A stretch of 7,175 bases of DNA from Pseudomonadota bacterium (lineage in GTDB: Bacteria > Pseudomonadota > Alphaproteobacteria > Rhizobiales > Xanthobacteraceae). Below are positions 1-5,511 of the stretch, piece by piece. Each line of letters begins with the position of its first letter. Within the stretch, counting starts at the first letter, position 1. The notes beneath the pieces were generated by a model, which did no database searches, was not told where the DNA came from, and saw only the letters and a program-made list of their open reading frames with translations. The translations under genes and the position numbers were made by a program. The DNA lies in contig JAEZEY010000225.1 in NCBI GenBank assembly GCA_023432845.1, forward strand, positions 1 to 7,175. Direction: 5' to 3'.

Positions 1-117
1 CGCCTTCATGGCGTAGACATAGGCGCGGTTGAGCAGGGCTTCGTCGCTGTTCGGGTTGTAGGCGCGGACCCGCTCGATCAGGTCGTATTGCCGCATCATC
101 TGCGGCTTGCGGGGCAC
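1..117 (-). CDS. rsh: Rsh (RelA/SpoT-type) (p)ppGpp synthetase/hydrolase, N-terminal fragment
   Basis: Only the first few dozen codons lie in the window; the rest runs off the left edge. The minus-strand translation contains MMRQYDLIERVRAYNP, followed after a short stretch by LLNRAYVYAMKA. I recognise this as the N-terminus of the bifunctional alphaproteobacterial Rsh enzyme, just before its HD hydrolase domain. The family makes and degrades (p)ppGpp in the cytosol during starvation. The start is uncertain. Family similarity begins at the ATG pair at 94-99, which has no ribosome site. GTG at 115-117 has a GAG six bases upstream and gives MPRKPQMMRQ, so I use it. The frame stays open to a TGA at 232-234, with further ATGs at 187-189 and 214-216 that would add a proline-rich extension. 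The position upstream of rpoZ on the same strand is, from memory, normal for Rhizobiales. Identity is fairly sure, start is not. Confidence 0.78.
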   Translation of the reverse strand, partial: MPRKPQMMRQYDLIERVRAYNPNSDEALLNRAYVYAMKA

Positions 118-470
118 CGCTTTCTCAGGCGACGGCGGTGGAACCGGCGGCGCGTGTAGCGGCGCCCGGGTCAATGCCTGGCTTTGCATGCGCGGAAGGT
201 CGGGGCGCGTGCGCATTCGTCGGTTCCAGCCTCAAAAATACCGCCGAAGGCACGCCTCAAAGGGCCCCGGCGGCCCATCATGATATAGATATCACGTCAA
301 TATCGGGGAGCCGCAAGCGGCCTTGCGCTCTGCTTAATCATTTTACCCGCCGGCAATCGGACGGACCGCGTCCGGCCGCCTGCCCTCGGTCGGCAGATGG
401 TCGTCCGCAAACGATAAAGGCCCGGCACAGCGCCGGGCCTTTACGTCAAATTTACTATGCCGGACAGCGT
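118..470. other. rpoZ-rsh intergenic region (leader of rsh)
   Basis: I see no convincing gene here, apart from a possible N-terminal extension of rsh up to about 216. On the minus strand it contains the rpoZ terminator (415-443). It then has a GC-rich part with small hairpins (CTGCC/GGCAG around 379-395; GGGCC/GGCCC at 262-276) and an AT-rich island at about 279-304 holding the perfect inverted repeat TGATAT-AG-ATATCA (281-294). TTGACG lies beside this palindrome on the minus strand, but no -10 box sits at 16-18 bases, so I do not call a promoter. The island is the likeliest place for the rsh promoter or an operator. A plus-strand reading frame across the region is antisense to rpoZ and shows no family features. 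Confidence 0.4.
415..443 (-). terminator. Rho-independent terminator of rpoZ
   Basis: A perfect 12-bp stem (TAAAGGCCCGGC, 415-426, pairing with 432-443) encloses a 5-base loop. It begins 27 bases past the rpoZ stop codon. Read on the minus strand, the GC-rich stem ends in CCTTTA followed by TCGTTT, a short broken T tract. The sequence is nearly symmetric and could also act on the plus strand, but no plus-strand gene ends nearby. It separates rpoZ from rsh, suggesting that rsh is mainly transcribed from its own promoter. Confidence 0.85.
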
Positions 471-857
471 CTACTCGGCGTCGTCTTCGGGAACCTCTTC
501 CGGCGGCGCCAGGCCCTCAAGGCCCTTGAGCAATTCTTCCTCGGTCATGCGGTCCGGGACGGCCATCTCCGTATCGTCCGAATCGACGCCGGCGCCAATG
601 AGCGGAGCCTCGGGCTCGGGCTCATCAACTTCGACGTATTTCTGCAGAGAATGGATCAGGTCTTCCTTCAGATCGCCCGGCGAAATGGTCGTTTCCGCGA
701 TTTCGCGCAGCGACACGACCGGGTTCTTGTCGTTGTCGCGATCAACGGTGATCTGCGAACCCGACGAAATCATGCGGGCGCGGTGGCTCGCCAACAGCAC
801 GAGATCGAAGCGGTTCTCAACCTTGTCGATGCAGTCTTCTACGGTGACACGGGCCAT
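471..857 (-). CDS. rpoZ: DNA-directed RNA polymerase omega subunit
   Basis: The product is the small omega subunit, which binds the beta-prime subunit and helps RNA polymerase assemble; in some proteobacteria it also forms part of a ppGpp site. The 128-residue protein begins MARVTVEDCIDKVENRFDLV, the classic omega signature, with LASHRARMISSG at about 22-33 and NPVVSLREIAE at 45-55. Residues past about 75 form an acidic Glu/Asp/Pro-rich tail, making it longer than the 91-residue E. coli protein, as is usual in alphaproteobacteria. I chose the ATG at 855-857. It matches the family N-terminus and has GAGGAG ten bases upstream; the frame continues to an in-frame TTG at 873-875, which would overlap that site. 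A terminator follows the gene, and rsh lies downstream on the same strand. Confidence 0.96.
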   Translation of the reverse strand: MARVTVEDCIDKVENRFDLVLLASHRARMISSGSQITVDRDNDKNPVVSLREIAETTISPGDLKEDLIHSLQKYVEVDEPEPEAPLIGAGVDSDDTEMAVPDRMTEEELLKGLEGLAPPEEVPEDDAE

Positions 858-1199
858 CGGCTCGTCACTCCTCAAAGTGGTACCATTTCGAGAATTAGGG
901 GGTACCTATCCTCTGCGACCGTGATTTTCAACCCTTTTTTGTCTTGGTTTAGCCCTATCTTCCTGTTAGCGAACGGCCAGCGACCGCAAGGAAGGCCGGC
1001 CGAAGGTATTATCGGTGGCGGCTTCGATTGCGCGGGTGCCAACAGAATTGTTCATCACGTGCCGTTGATACCCAGATCAGCCCCCTCGACAGGCTTTGCG
1101 GCCCGCGTTTGGCGCGTGCGCCCGGCTGACGCCGCATTCGGCATGAAACGGACAGCGAAGCACAACGGGCGACGACTTTAAGGACCACAGGACCTGACC
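858..1199. other. Divergent intergenic region between rpoZ and the NYN-domain gene
   Basis: This non-coding stretch must contain promoters for both flanking genes. The rpoZ side has a plausible sigma-70 promoter (903-931). On the plus-strand side I see TATTAT at 1007-1012 as a possible -10 box, but no matching -35 element, so no promoter is called. An 8-bp GGCCGGCC palindrome lies at 994-1001. Frames crossing it in either direction are extensions of shadow frames with no family features. No tRNA or structured RNA was recognised. Confidence 0.4.
903..931 (-). promoter_or_regulatory. Putative sigma-70 promoter of rpoZ
   Basis: On the minus strand, TTGAAA (926-931) is followed by a 17-base spacer and TAGGTA (903-908). 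The -35 matches five of six consensus positions and the spacing is ideal, but the -10 is weak. Transcription would begin near 896, giving a leader of about 40 bases that contains the rpoZ GAGGAG ribosome site. No other good candidate was found upstream of rpoZ. Confidence 0.45.
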
Positions 1200-1844
1200 A
1201 TGACCGGCGAAAAATTCGCTTTGTTTATTGACGGCGCCAACCTCTACGCCACCGCCAAATCCCTTGGTTTCGATATCGACTACAAGAAGCTGCTGAAGGA
1301 ATTCCAGTCGCGCGGCTATCTGCTGCGGGCCTTCTATTACACCGCGATCATCGAGGATCAGGAATACTCCTCGATCCGCCCGCTGATCGACTGGCTCGAC
1401 TACAATGGCTACGCTGTCGTGACCAAGGCGACCAAGGAATTCGTCGACCAGACCGGCCGCCGCAAGGTCAAAGGCAACATGGATATCGAGCTTGCGGTCG
1501 ATGCCATGGAGACTGCCAACAACGTCGATCACATCGTGCTGTTCTCGGGCGATGGCGACTTCACCCGCCTGGTCGAAGCCGTGCAGCGCAAGGGCGTGCG
1601 CGTCACCGTCGTCTCCACGGTCACTACCCAGCCGCCGATGGTGGCCGACGAACTGCGCCGCCAGGCCGACATCTTCGTCGACCTCATGAGCCTGCAGAGC
1701 AAGATCGGCCGTGACCCGTCCGAACGTCCGATGCGCATGCGCGAACCGGCCGACGCGGGCCATGGTGGCCACACGCCGCAGTTTCTGCAGCGCGGACCGG
1801 CGCCACAGCGGGCCGGCGCCGCCGACGAAGATTTCGAGGATTGA
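1200..1844 (+). CDS. NYN domain-containing protein (LabA/DUF88 family putative RNase)
   Basis: The 214-residue protein is dominated by one NYN (PIN-like) domain, residues about 5-165. The expected acidic active-site positions are visible: D11 in FIDGANL, D95 in KGNMDIELAVDA, and D118/D120 in FSGDGDF. Domains of this family are metal-dependent nucleases thought to cut RNA; the cyanobacterial relative LabA affects circadian gene expression, and the rhizobial members are little studied. The tail (about 170-214) is low-complexity, rich in Arg, Pro, Gly and Ala and ending in acidic EDFED, so probably disordered. The ATG at 1200 has AGGA seven bases upstream. It is divergent from rpoZ and followed by a palindromic repeat and the uracil-DNA glycosylase gene. 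Family assignment is sure; the substrate is unknown. Confidence 0.92.
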   Translation: MTGEKFALFIDGANLYATAKSLGFDIDYKKLLKEFQSRGYLLRAFYYTAIIEDQEYSSIRPLIDWLDYNGYAVVTKATKEFVDQTGRRKVKGNMDIELAVDAMETANNVDHIVLFSGDGDFTRLVEAVQRKGVRVTVVSTVTTQPPMVADELRRQADIFVDLMSLQSKIGRDPSERPMRMREPADAGHGGHTPQFLQRGPAPQRAGAADEDFED

Positions 1845-1847
1845 CCA

Positions 1848-1894
1848 GCGCGTTTTCCGGCAACGTGGGAACCGTTCTCGTGACGAAAACGCGC
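1848..1894. repeat. Rhizobial-type intergenic palindromic repeat
   Basis: A perfect 10-bp inverted repeat (GCGCGTTTTC at 1848-1857, GAAAACGCGC at 1885-1894) encloses 27 bases. Within these, AACG (1862-1865) and CGTT (1873-1876) can form an inner hairpin around TGGGAAC. The wording GCGCGTTTTCCGGCAA...GTGGGAACCGTT closely resembles a dispersed palindromic element I remember as scattered between genes in Bradyrhizobiaceae and related genomes. It starts three bases after the NYN gene stop codon and ends before the ribosome site of the next gene. In RNA it could act as a processing or attenuation hairpin between the two genes. Only one copy occurs in this window, so repeat status rests on memory. 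Confidence 0.65.
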
Positions 1895-1924
1895 CAAAGC
1901 CGCCAAAGCTAGAAGGAGCGTGCC

Positions 1925-2611
1925 GTGGCGCGCTCCACCGCAACCAAACCTGACGGTTATGACTGGCCGGACAGCGGCAAGCCGGGGCGCGACTGCCCGC
2001 TCTGCCCGCGTCTCGTCGCCTACCGCAAGGATTGCCGCGTCAAGCAGCCCGACTGGTTCAACGCGCCGGTGCCCTCCTTCGGATCGATCGACGCGCGCCT
2101 GCTGATCGTTGGCCTGGCGCCGGGCGTGCAAGGCGCCAATCGCACCGGGCGGCCCTTCACCGGCGACTTCGCCGGCGACCTGCTCTATGACACGCTGTCG
2201 CGCTTCGGCTTCGCCAACGGCAAGTTCGATGCCCGCATCGACGATGGTCTTGAGTTGGTCGACTGCCGCATCACAAATGCGGTGCGCTGCGTGCCGCCGG
2301 AAAACAAGCCGACCCCGGCCGAAATCAATACCTGTCGCGACTTCTTCAAGGTCACGATCGCGGAGATGGCCAATCTGCGCGCCATTGTCGCGCTCGGCGC
2401 CGTCGCCCATGCGACCGTGCTGACGGCCTTCGCTGCAAAGAAATCGGGCCATCCGTTCAAGCACGGTGGTCATTACCGGCTCGGCCAGATCGAGCTTTTT
2501 TCGAGTTATCACTGCTCCCGCTACAACACGAACACCGGCGTCCTGACGCCGGAGATGTTCCGGGCCGTGTTCAGGCAGGTGCGCGGGTATTTGGATAGCG
2601 GCAAACTCTGA
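1925..2611 (+). CDS. Family 5 (UDGb-type) uracil-DNA glycosylase
   Basis: This base-excision repair enzyme removes uracil, and in studied family 5 members also hypoxanthine and ethenocytosine, from DNA. The 228-residue protein has the family motif GLAPG (63-67) followed by GANRTGRPFTGDFAGD (70-85). Family 4 enzymes instead have GEGPG, which argues for family 5. The second motif appears as YHCSRYNTNTG (195-205). Four cysteines fit the iron-sulfur cluster of families 4 and 5: C24 and C27 (C-x2-C), then C122 and C137 (C-x14-C). The GTG start at 1925 has AAGGAG six bases upstream, a strong ribosome site. It lies 80 bases after the NYN gene on the same strand, with the palindromic repeat between them, so the two may be cotranscribed. 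Motif II reads HCS where many relatives have HPS; from memory this is common in alphaproteobacteria. Confidence 0.93.
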   Translation: MARSTATKPDGYDWPDSGKPGRDCPLCPRLVAYRKDCRVKQPDWFNAPVPSFGSIDARLLIVGLAPGVQGANRTGRPFTGDFAGDLLYDTLSRFGFANGKFDARIDDGLELVDCRITNAVRCVPPENKPTPAEINTCRDFFKVTIAEMANLRAIVALGAVAHATVLTAFAAKKSGHPFKHGGHYRLGQIELFSSYHCSRYNTNTGVLTPEMFRAVFRQVRGYLDSGKL

Positions 2612-2672
2612 GCGCCTTTTGCCCACGGACACGCGGATGACGCAAAGCCGCAGTTCCATCGCCCTCGTTACG

Positions 2673-2698
2673 GGAAACGTTCCGGCGCAAGGATCGTT
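2673..2698 (+). promoter_or_regulatory. Putative EcfG-type (general stress response) promoter of sodC
   Basis: GGAAA (2673-2677), a 17-base spacer and CGTT (2695-2698) match the alphaproteobacterial EcfG consensus, GGAAC-N16/17-CGTT, with one mismatch in the -35 element. Transcription would begin near 2705, giving a leader of about 45 bases before the sodC start. The sigma-70 alternative, TTGACG at 2697-2702, has no -10 box at a usable distance. Control of sodC by the PhyR-NepR-EcfG pathway is inference. Confidence 0.45.
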
Positions 2699-2709
2699 GA
2701 CGTAGCTGA

Positions 2710-2728
2710 GACCGGCGGCCTGCCGGTC
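2710..2728 (+). other. Small hairpin in the sodC leader
   Basis: GACCGGC (2710-2716) and GCCGGTC (2722-2728) form a perfect 7-bp stem around GGCCT. It ends 11 bases before the AGGGAG ribosome site of sodC and lies just downstream of the predicted transcription start. It lacks a T tract, so it is not a terminator. It could stabilise the 5' end of the message; no function is shown. Confidence 0.35.
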
Positions 2729-2751
2729 CGACCACCTCCAGGGAGCGACAT

Positions 2752-3273
2752 ATGAGCAATCGCAAACGACTTCTGACGGCCGGCTTTGCCGCCGCCGTGG
2801 CCCTCGCGACCGCCCTGCCCGCGGCCTCGCAGACCGCCAGCGCGCCGTTGAAAGATGCCCAGGGAAAGGAAGTCGGCTCAGCCAATCTGACGCAGACGCC
2901 GCGCGGCGTGCTCATCAATCTGTCCGTGAAGGGGCTGCCGCCGGGGGAGCACGCATTCCACGTCCACGCCGTCGGCAAATGCGAGCCGCCGTTCACTTCG
3001 GCCGGCGGGCATTTCAATCCCGACAGCAAGAAGCACGGCCTGATGGCCGCCGAAGGCGCCCATGCCGGCGACATGCCGAACCTGCACATTCCGCAGAGCG
3101 GCGACCTGACAATCGAGGTGCTGAACGCCGCCGTCACGCTGGACAAGGGCCAGCCGAACTCGCTGTTCGACAATGACGGCTCGGCCCTCGTCATCCACGC
3201 CGGCACCGACGACTACAAGTCCGATCCGGCTGGCGATGCGGGCGGCCGCATTGCCTGTGGCGTGGTGCAGTAG
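2752..3273 (+). CDS. sodC: Periplasmic Cu/Zn superoxide dismutase
   Basis: The enzyme converts superoxide to hydrogen peroxide and oxygen in the periplasm. The 173-residue precursor starts with a Sec signal peptide: MSNRKRLL, a hydrophobic Ala-rich stretch, and a likely cut after ALPAAS, near residue 26. All metal ligands can be placed. Copper: H70 and H72 (FHVH), H87 (GGHFNP) and H149 (VIHAG). Zinc: H87, H95 (KKHG), H104 and D107 (GAHAGD). C77 and C169 would form the conserved disulfide, and R166 in GGRIACG is the channel arginine. The ATG has AGGGAG six bases upstream. The gene has its own upstream region of 140 bases with a possible stress promoter, and converges on the DJ-1-family gene with only 14 bases between stop codons and no terminator visible there. 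Confidence 0.97.
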   Translation: MSNRKRLLTAGFAAAVALATALPAASQTASAPLKDAQGKEVGSANLTQTPRGVLINLSVKGLPPGEHAFHVHAVGKCEPPFTSAGGHFNPDSKKHGLMAAEGAHAGDMPNLHIPQSGDLTIEVLNAAVTLDKGQPNSLFDNDGSALVIHAGTDDYKSDPAGDAGGRIACGVVQ

Positions 3274-3287
3274 CGCGTCCCGCTTTG

Positions 3288-3977
3288 CTAAACAGCGGTG
3301 CCGAGTTTGCGGCCGACCCGGGCCGCAACCTCGCGGCGGTCTTCGTTCAGTTTGGTCAGCTTGGCCTTGAGCGCCGCCAGCGTTGCCGGCTGCGCGGTTT
3401 TCGGCGAGCCGCTGTCGAAGGGCGGCGCCGGATCGTACTCGATCTGCAGCTGAATCTCGCGGGCCAGCGCTTCGCCTTCGAGAATGGCGGCCAGCGAGAG
3501 CGCAAAATCGATGCCTGAGGTGACGCCGGCGCCAGTGACGACATTGCCGTCAACGACGACCTTCTCGGCGACCGGAATGGCACCCAGCGGCTTGAGATGT
3601 TCGAGCGCGGCCCAATGGCACGTCGCGCGCTTGCCTTTGAGCAGCCCGGCGGCGCCCAGCACCAGCGAGCCCGTGCAGACTGAGGTGATGTACTTCGCCG
3701 AGGCCGCCTGCTTGCGCAGGAATTCGAGCACGACCTCGTCTTCCATCAGATCCTGCTGTCCCGGTCCGCCCGGGACCATGACGATATCGAGCGGCGGACA
3801 GGCCTCGTAAGTCGTGGTCGGCATGATCTGCATGCCGCGATCGGTGGTGACAGGCTCGAGCGTCCGCGCGATGAGTTCGACCTTGGTGTCCGGCAGCCGC
3901 GCCAGCACTTCATAAGGCCCGGTCATGTCGAGCTGAGTGAGCCGTGGAAAAATCAGCATGCCGATGCGGCGGGTCAT
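3288..3977 (-). CDS. DJ-1/PfpI family protein, isonitrile hydratase-like
   Basis: The 229-residue protein is a single DJ-1/PfpI (glutamine amidotransferase-like) domain. It has the start MTRRIGMLIFPRLTQLDMTG, the PGGPGQQDLMED loop (69-80) and the nucleophile elbow SVCTGSLVLGAAGLLKGKRA (99-118). C101 is the predicted nucleophile and D17 sits in the substrate pocket. From memory, both positions match the catalytic residues of Pseudomonas isonitrile hydratase InhA, which hydrates isonitriles to N-substituted formamides; the following CHW also fits that subfamily. Many relatives are annotated this way without biochemical proof, so the substrate is uncertain. A charged, Lys/Arg-rich tail follows residue 190. 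The ATG at 3975-3977 has AGGAG six bases upstream; the frame extends further back without family similarity. It is cytoplasmic, with no signal peptide. It is divergent from the dehydratase gene with 101 bases between them. Confidence 0.9.
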   Translation of the reverse strand: MTRRIGMLIFPRLTQLDMTGPYEVLARLPDTKVELIARTLEPVTTDRGMQIMPTTTYEACPPLDIVMVPGGPGQQDLMEDEVVLEFLRKQAASAKYITSVCTGSLVLGAAGLLKGKRATCHWAALEHLKPLGAIPVAEKVVVDGNVVTGAGVTSGIDFALSLAAILEGEALAREIQLQIEYDPAPPFDSGSPKTAQPATLAALKAKLTKLNEDRREVAARVGRKLGTAV

Positions 3978-4043
3978 TGAAAGCTCCTCGTTGGCGCGTT
4001 GCGCCTGTTTTACCCGAAGCGCCGCCTCTCGTCGCCGCAAGGA

Positions 4044-4072
4044 TTGATCATAAGTTTTTATGGACCTAGCAT
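4044..4072 (+). promoter_or_regulatory. Putative sigma-70 promoter of the dehydratase gene
   Basis: TTGATC (4044-4049), a 17-base spacer and TAGCAT (4067-4072) each match four of six consensus positions with ideal spacing. Transcription would start about seven bases past the -10, at or next to the ATG at 4079, so the message would have almost no leader. On the opposite strand, TATGAT (4047-4052) is a good -10 candidate for the DJ-1-family gene and overlaps this -35, though it lacks a clear -35 of its own. The two promoters may compete. Confidence 0.4.
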
Positions 4073-4078
4073 CTCATA

Positions 4079-5029
4079 ATGATGTCAGTGCCACCCCCCT
4101 CCGTCGACAACATCACCAAAGCTGCGCGCCTTATCGATCCGGTCTTCACCGGCTCGCCGCTGATGACGCACCATTCCGCCGACGACGCACTCCGCCTTCG
4201 CCTCTTCGCCAAGGTCGAGACGCTCAACCCGATCCGCTCGTTCAAGGGTCGCGGCGCGGACTACTTCATGGCGATGCAGCCGACTTCCGCCGGCACGGTT
4301 GTCGCCGCGTCGGCTGGCAATTTCGGCCAGGGCCTCGCTTATGCCGCCGCCAAGCGCGGCCGGAAGGCCGTCGTATTCGCGTCAACAAATGCGAATCGGC
4401 GCAAGATCGACGCCATGGCGCGACTCGGCGCCGAGGTGATTCTGGAAGGCAGCGATTTCGACGGCGCCAAAGCCGCCGCGCGCGCCTACGCGGCCACGCA
4501 CGGCCTGCCTTTCATCGAAGACGGCGCCGGCCCGGAAATCGCCGAAGGCGCCGGTACCATTGCTCTGGAGATGACCGAGACGCTCGGCCAGCGCGGCATT
4601 GCTCTGGATGCCGCGATCATCCCGCTGGGAAACGGCGCCCTGCTCACCGGCATGGGTGCATGGCTGAAAGCCGTCGCTCCCGCCTGCCGCATCATCGGCG
4701 TTGTCGCGGCTGCAGCGCCGGCGATGAAGCTGTCCTTCGACAATGCGAGGCTGGAAACGACGGCGACGGTGGCGACCATCGCCGACGGCATAGCCGTGCG
4801 CGAACCGGTGCCCTATGCGCTCGACTGCATGCGGCATGTCGTCGATGAGGTTCTGGCCGTCGACGAACAAAGCCTCAGGGATGCAATGGCATTCTGCCGC
4901 GACCGTTACGGCCTGATCGTCGAACCGGCCGGGGCGGCCGGCATCGCCGCACTGCTTGAGCAGGGAAAGGCATTCGCTGGAAAAACTGTCGGAACCGTGT
5001 TGTGCGGCAGCAATGTTGCGAGCGGGTGA
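4079..5029 (+). CDS. PLP-dependent serine/threonine dehydratase-like enzyme
   Basis: This is a fold-type II PLP enzyme of the threonine/serine dehydratase group, 316 residues long and without a C-terminal ACT regulatory domain, so like the catabolic rather than the biosynthetic form. K56 in RSFKGRG is the PLP lysine, and ASAGNFGQGLAYAA (77-90) is the substrate/cofactor loop. The phosphate-binding loop reads PLGNGALLTG (182-191) rather than the usual GGGG. VEPAGAAGIAALL (281-293) and LCGSNVASG at the very end match the family C-terminus, though it stops soon after this motif. The expected reaction is deamination of L-threonine or L-serine to the 2-oxo acid, but the altered loop leaves the substrate open. 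There is no ribosome site before the ATGATG at 4079-4084. The N-terminal residues already fit the family, so a downstream start is unlikely. It converges on smpB with 8 bases between. Confidence 0.88.
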   Translation: MMSVPPPSVDNITKAARLIDPVFTGSPLMTHHSADDALRLRLFAKVETLNPIRSFKGRGADYFMAMQPTSAGTVVAASAGNFGQGLAYAAAKRGRKAVVFASTNANRRKIDAMARLGAEVILEGSDFDGAKAAARAYAATHGLPFIEDGAGPEIAEGAGTIALEMTETLGQRGIALDAAIIPLGNGALLTGMGAWLKAVAPACRIIGVVAAAAPAMKLSFDNARLETTATVATIADGIAVREPVPYALDCMRHVVDEVLAVDEQSLRDAMAFCRDRYGLIVEPAGAAGIAALLEQGKAFAGKTVGTVLCGSNVASG

Positions 5030-5037
5030 AACGTCCC

Positions 5038-5511
5038 TTAGCCCCTGTCGCGCAGCAGGCGGCTTTTCTCGCGGTTCCAGGTCCGCTTCTTGTCGGCCTC
5101 ACGCTTGTCGTGCAGCTTCTTGCCCTTGGCGAGCGCGATCTCGATCTTGGCGCGGCCCTTCTCGTTGAAATAGAGCTTGAGCGGCACGATGGTCATGCCC
5201 TCGCGCTCCACCGCATTGGCGAGCTTGTGGATCTGACGGTCGTGCAACAACAGCTTGCGCAGGCGCTTCGGCGCATGGTTCTCGCGATGCGCCTGAACGT
5301 ATTCCGGGATGTTGGCGTTCACGAGCCAGATCTCGCCGCCCTTGGCGTCGGCATATGACTCGGCGATCGTCGCCTTGCCGGTGCGCAGCGATTTGACCTC
5401 GCTGCCGGTCAGCACGATGCCGGCCTCGAAAGTATCCTCGATCTGATAGTTGAACCGTGCTTTGCGGTTTTCCGCGACCGTCTTGAAACGGCGCTCGTCT
5501 TTGGCAGCCAT
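5038..5511 (-). CDS. smpB: SsrA (tmRNA)-binding protein SmpB
   Basis: SmpB binds the tmRNA and brings it to ribosomes stalled on broken messages, so that nascent chains are tagged for degradation. The 157-residue protein is full length, with VAENRKARFNYQIEDTFEAGIVL from residue 12, then LTGSEVKSLRTGKATIAESYA (34-54), NIPEY (68-72), PKRLRKLLLH (81-90), KLYFNEKGRAK (112-122) and GKKLHDKRE (130-138). It ends in the basic tail that enters the mRNA channel. I chose the ATG at 5509-5511, which gives MAAKDERRFK and fits the family length. Its upstream GAG is weak. In-frame ATGs at 5518-5520 and 5539-5541 and a GTG at 5545-5547 would add up to 12 residues; the ATG at 5541 has GAGTGG just upstream and cannot be excluded. 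dapA lies upstream on the same strand, 124 bases away. Confidence 0.96.
   Translation of the reverse strand: MAAKDERRFKTVAENRKARFNYQIEDTFEAGIVLTGSEVKSLRTGKATIAESYADAKGGEIWLVNANIPEYVQAHRENHAPKRLRKLLLHDRQIHKLANAVEREGMTIVPLKLYFNEKGRAKIEIALAKGKKLHDKREADKKRTWNREKSRLLRDRG

Noticed and set aside
262..276. GGGCC/GGCCC hairpin as a second terminator after rpoZ
   Set aside because: The stem is only 5 bp, it is followed by just three T residues, and a much stronger terminator lies upstream on that strand at 415-443.
994..1001. GGCCGGCC palindrome
   Set aside because: An 8-bp GC palindrome is expected by chance at this base composition and has no supporting context.
138..1181. A 347-codon plus-strand open frame across the rpoZ region
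   Set aside because: It is antisense to rpoZ, which is certain, and runs through the terminator and both intergenic regions. The translation has no domain or normal codon pattern; long antisense frames are expected in GC-rich DNA.
1868..1893. GGAAC at 1868-1872 as an EcfG promoter for the uracil-DNA glycosylase gene
   Set aside because: Seventeen bases on the sequence is CGCG, not CGTT, and the GGAAC is part of the palindromic repeat.
1077..2659. Long minus-strand frames opposite the NYN and uracil-DNA glycosylase genes
   Set aside because: Both are antisense to well-supported genes and show only composition-driven residue bias.
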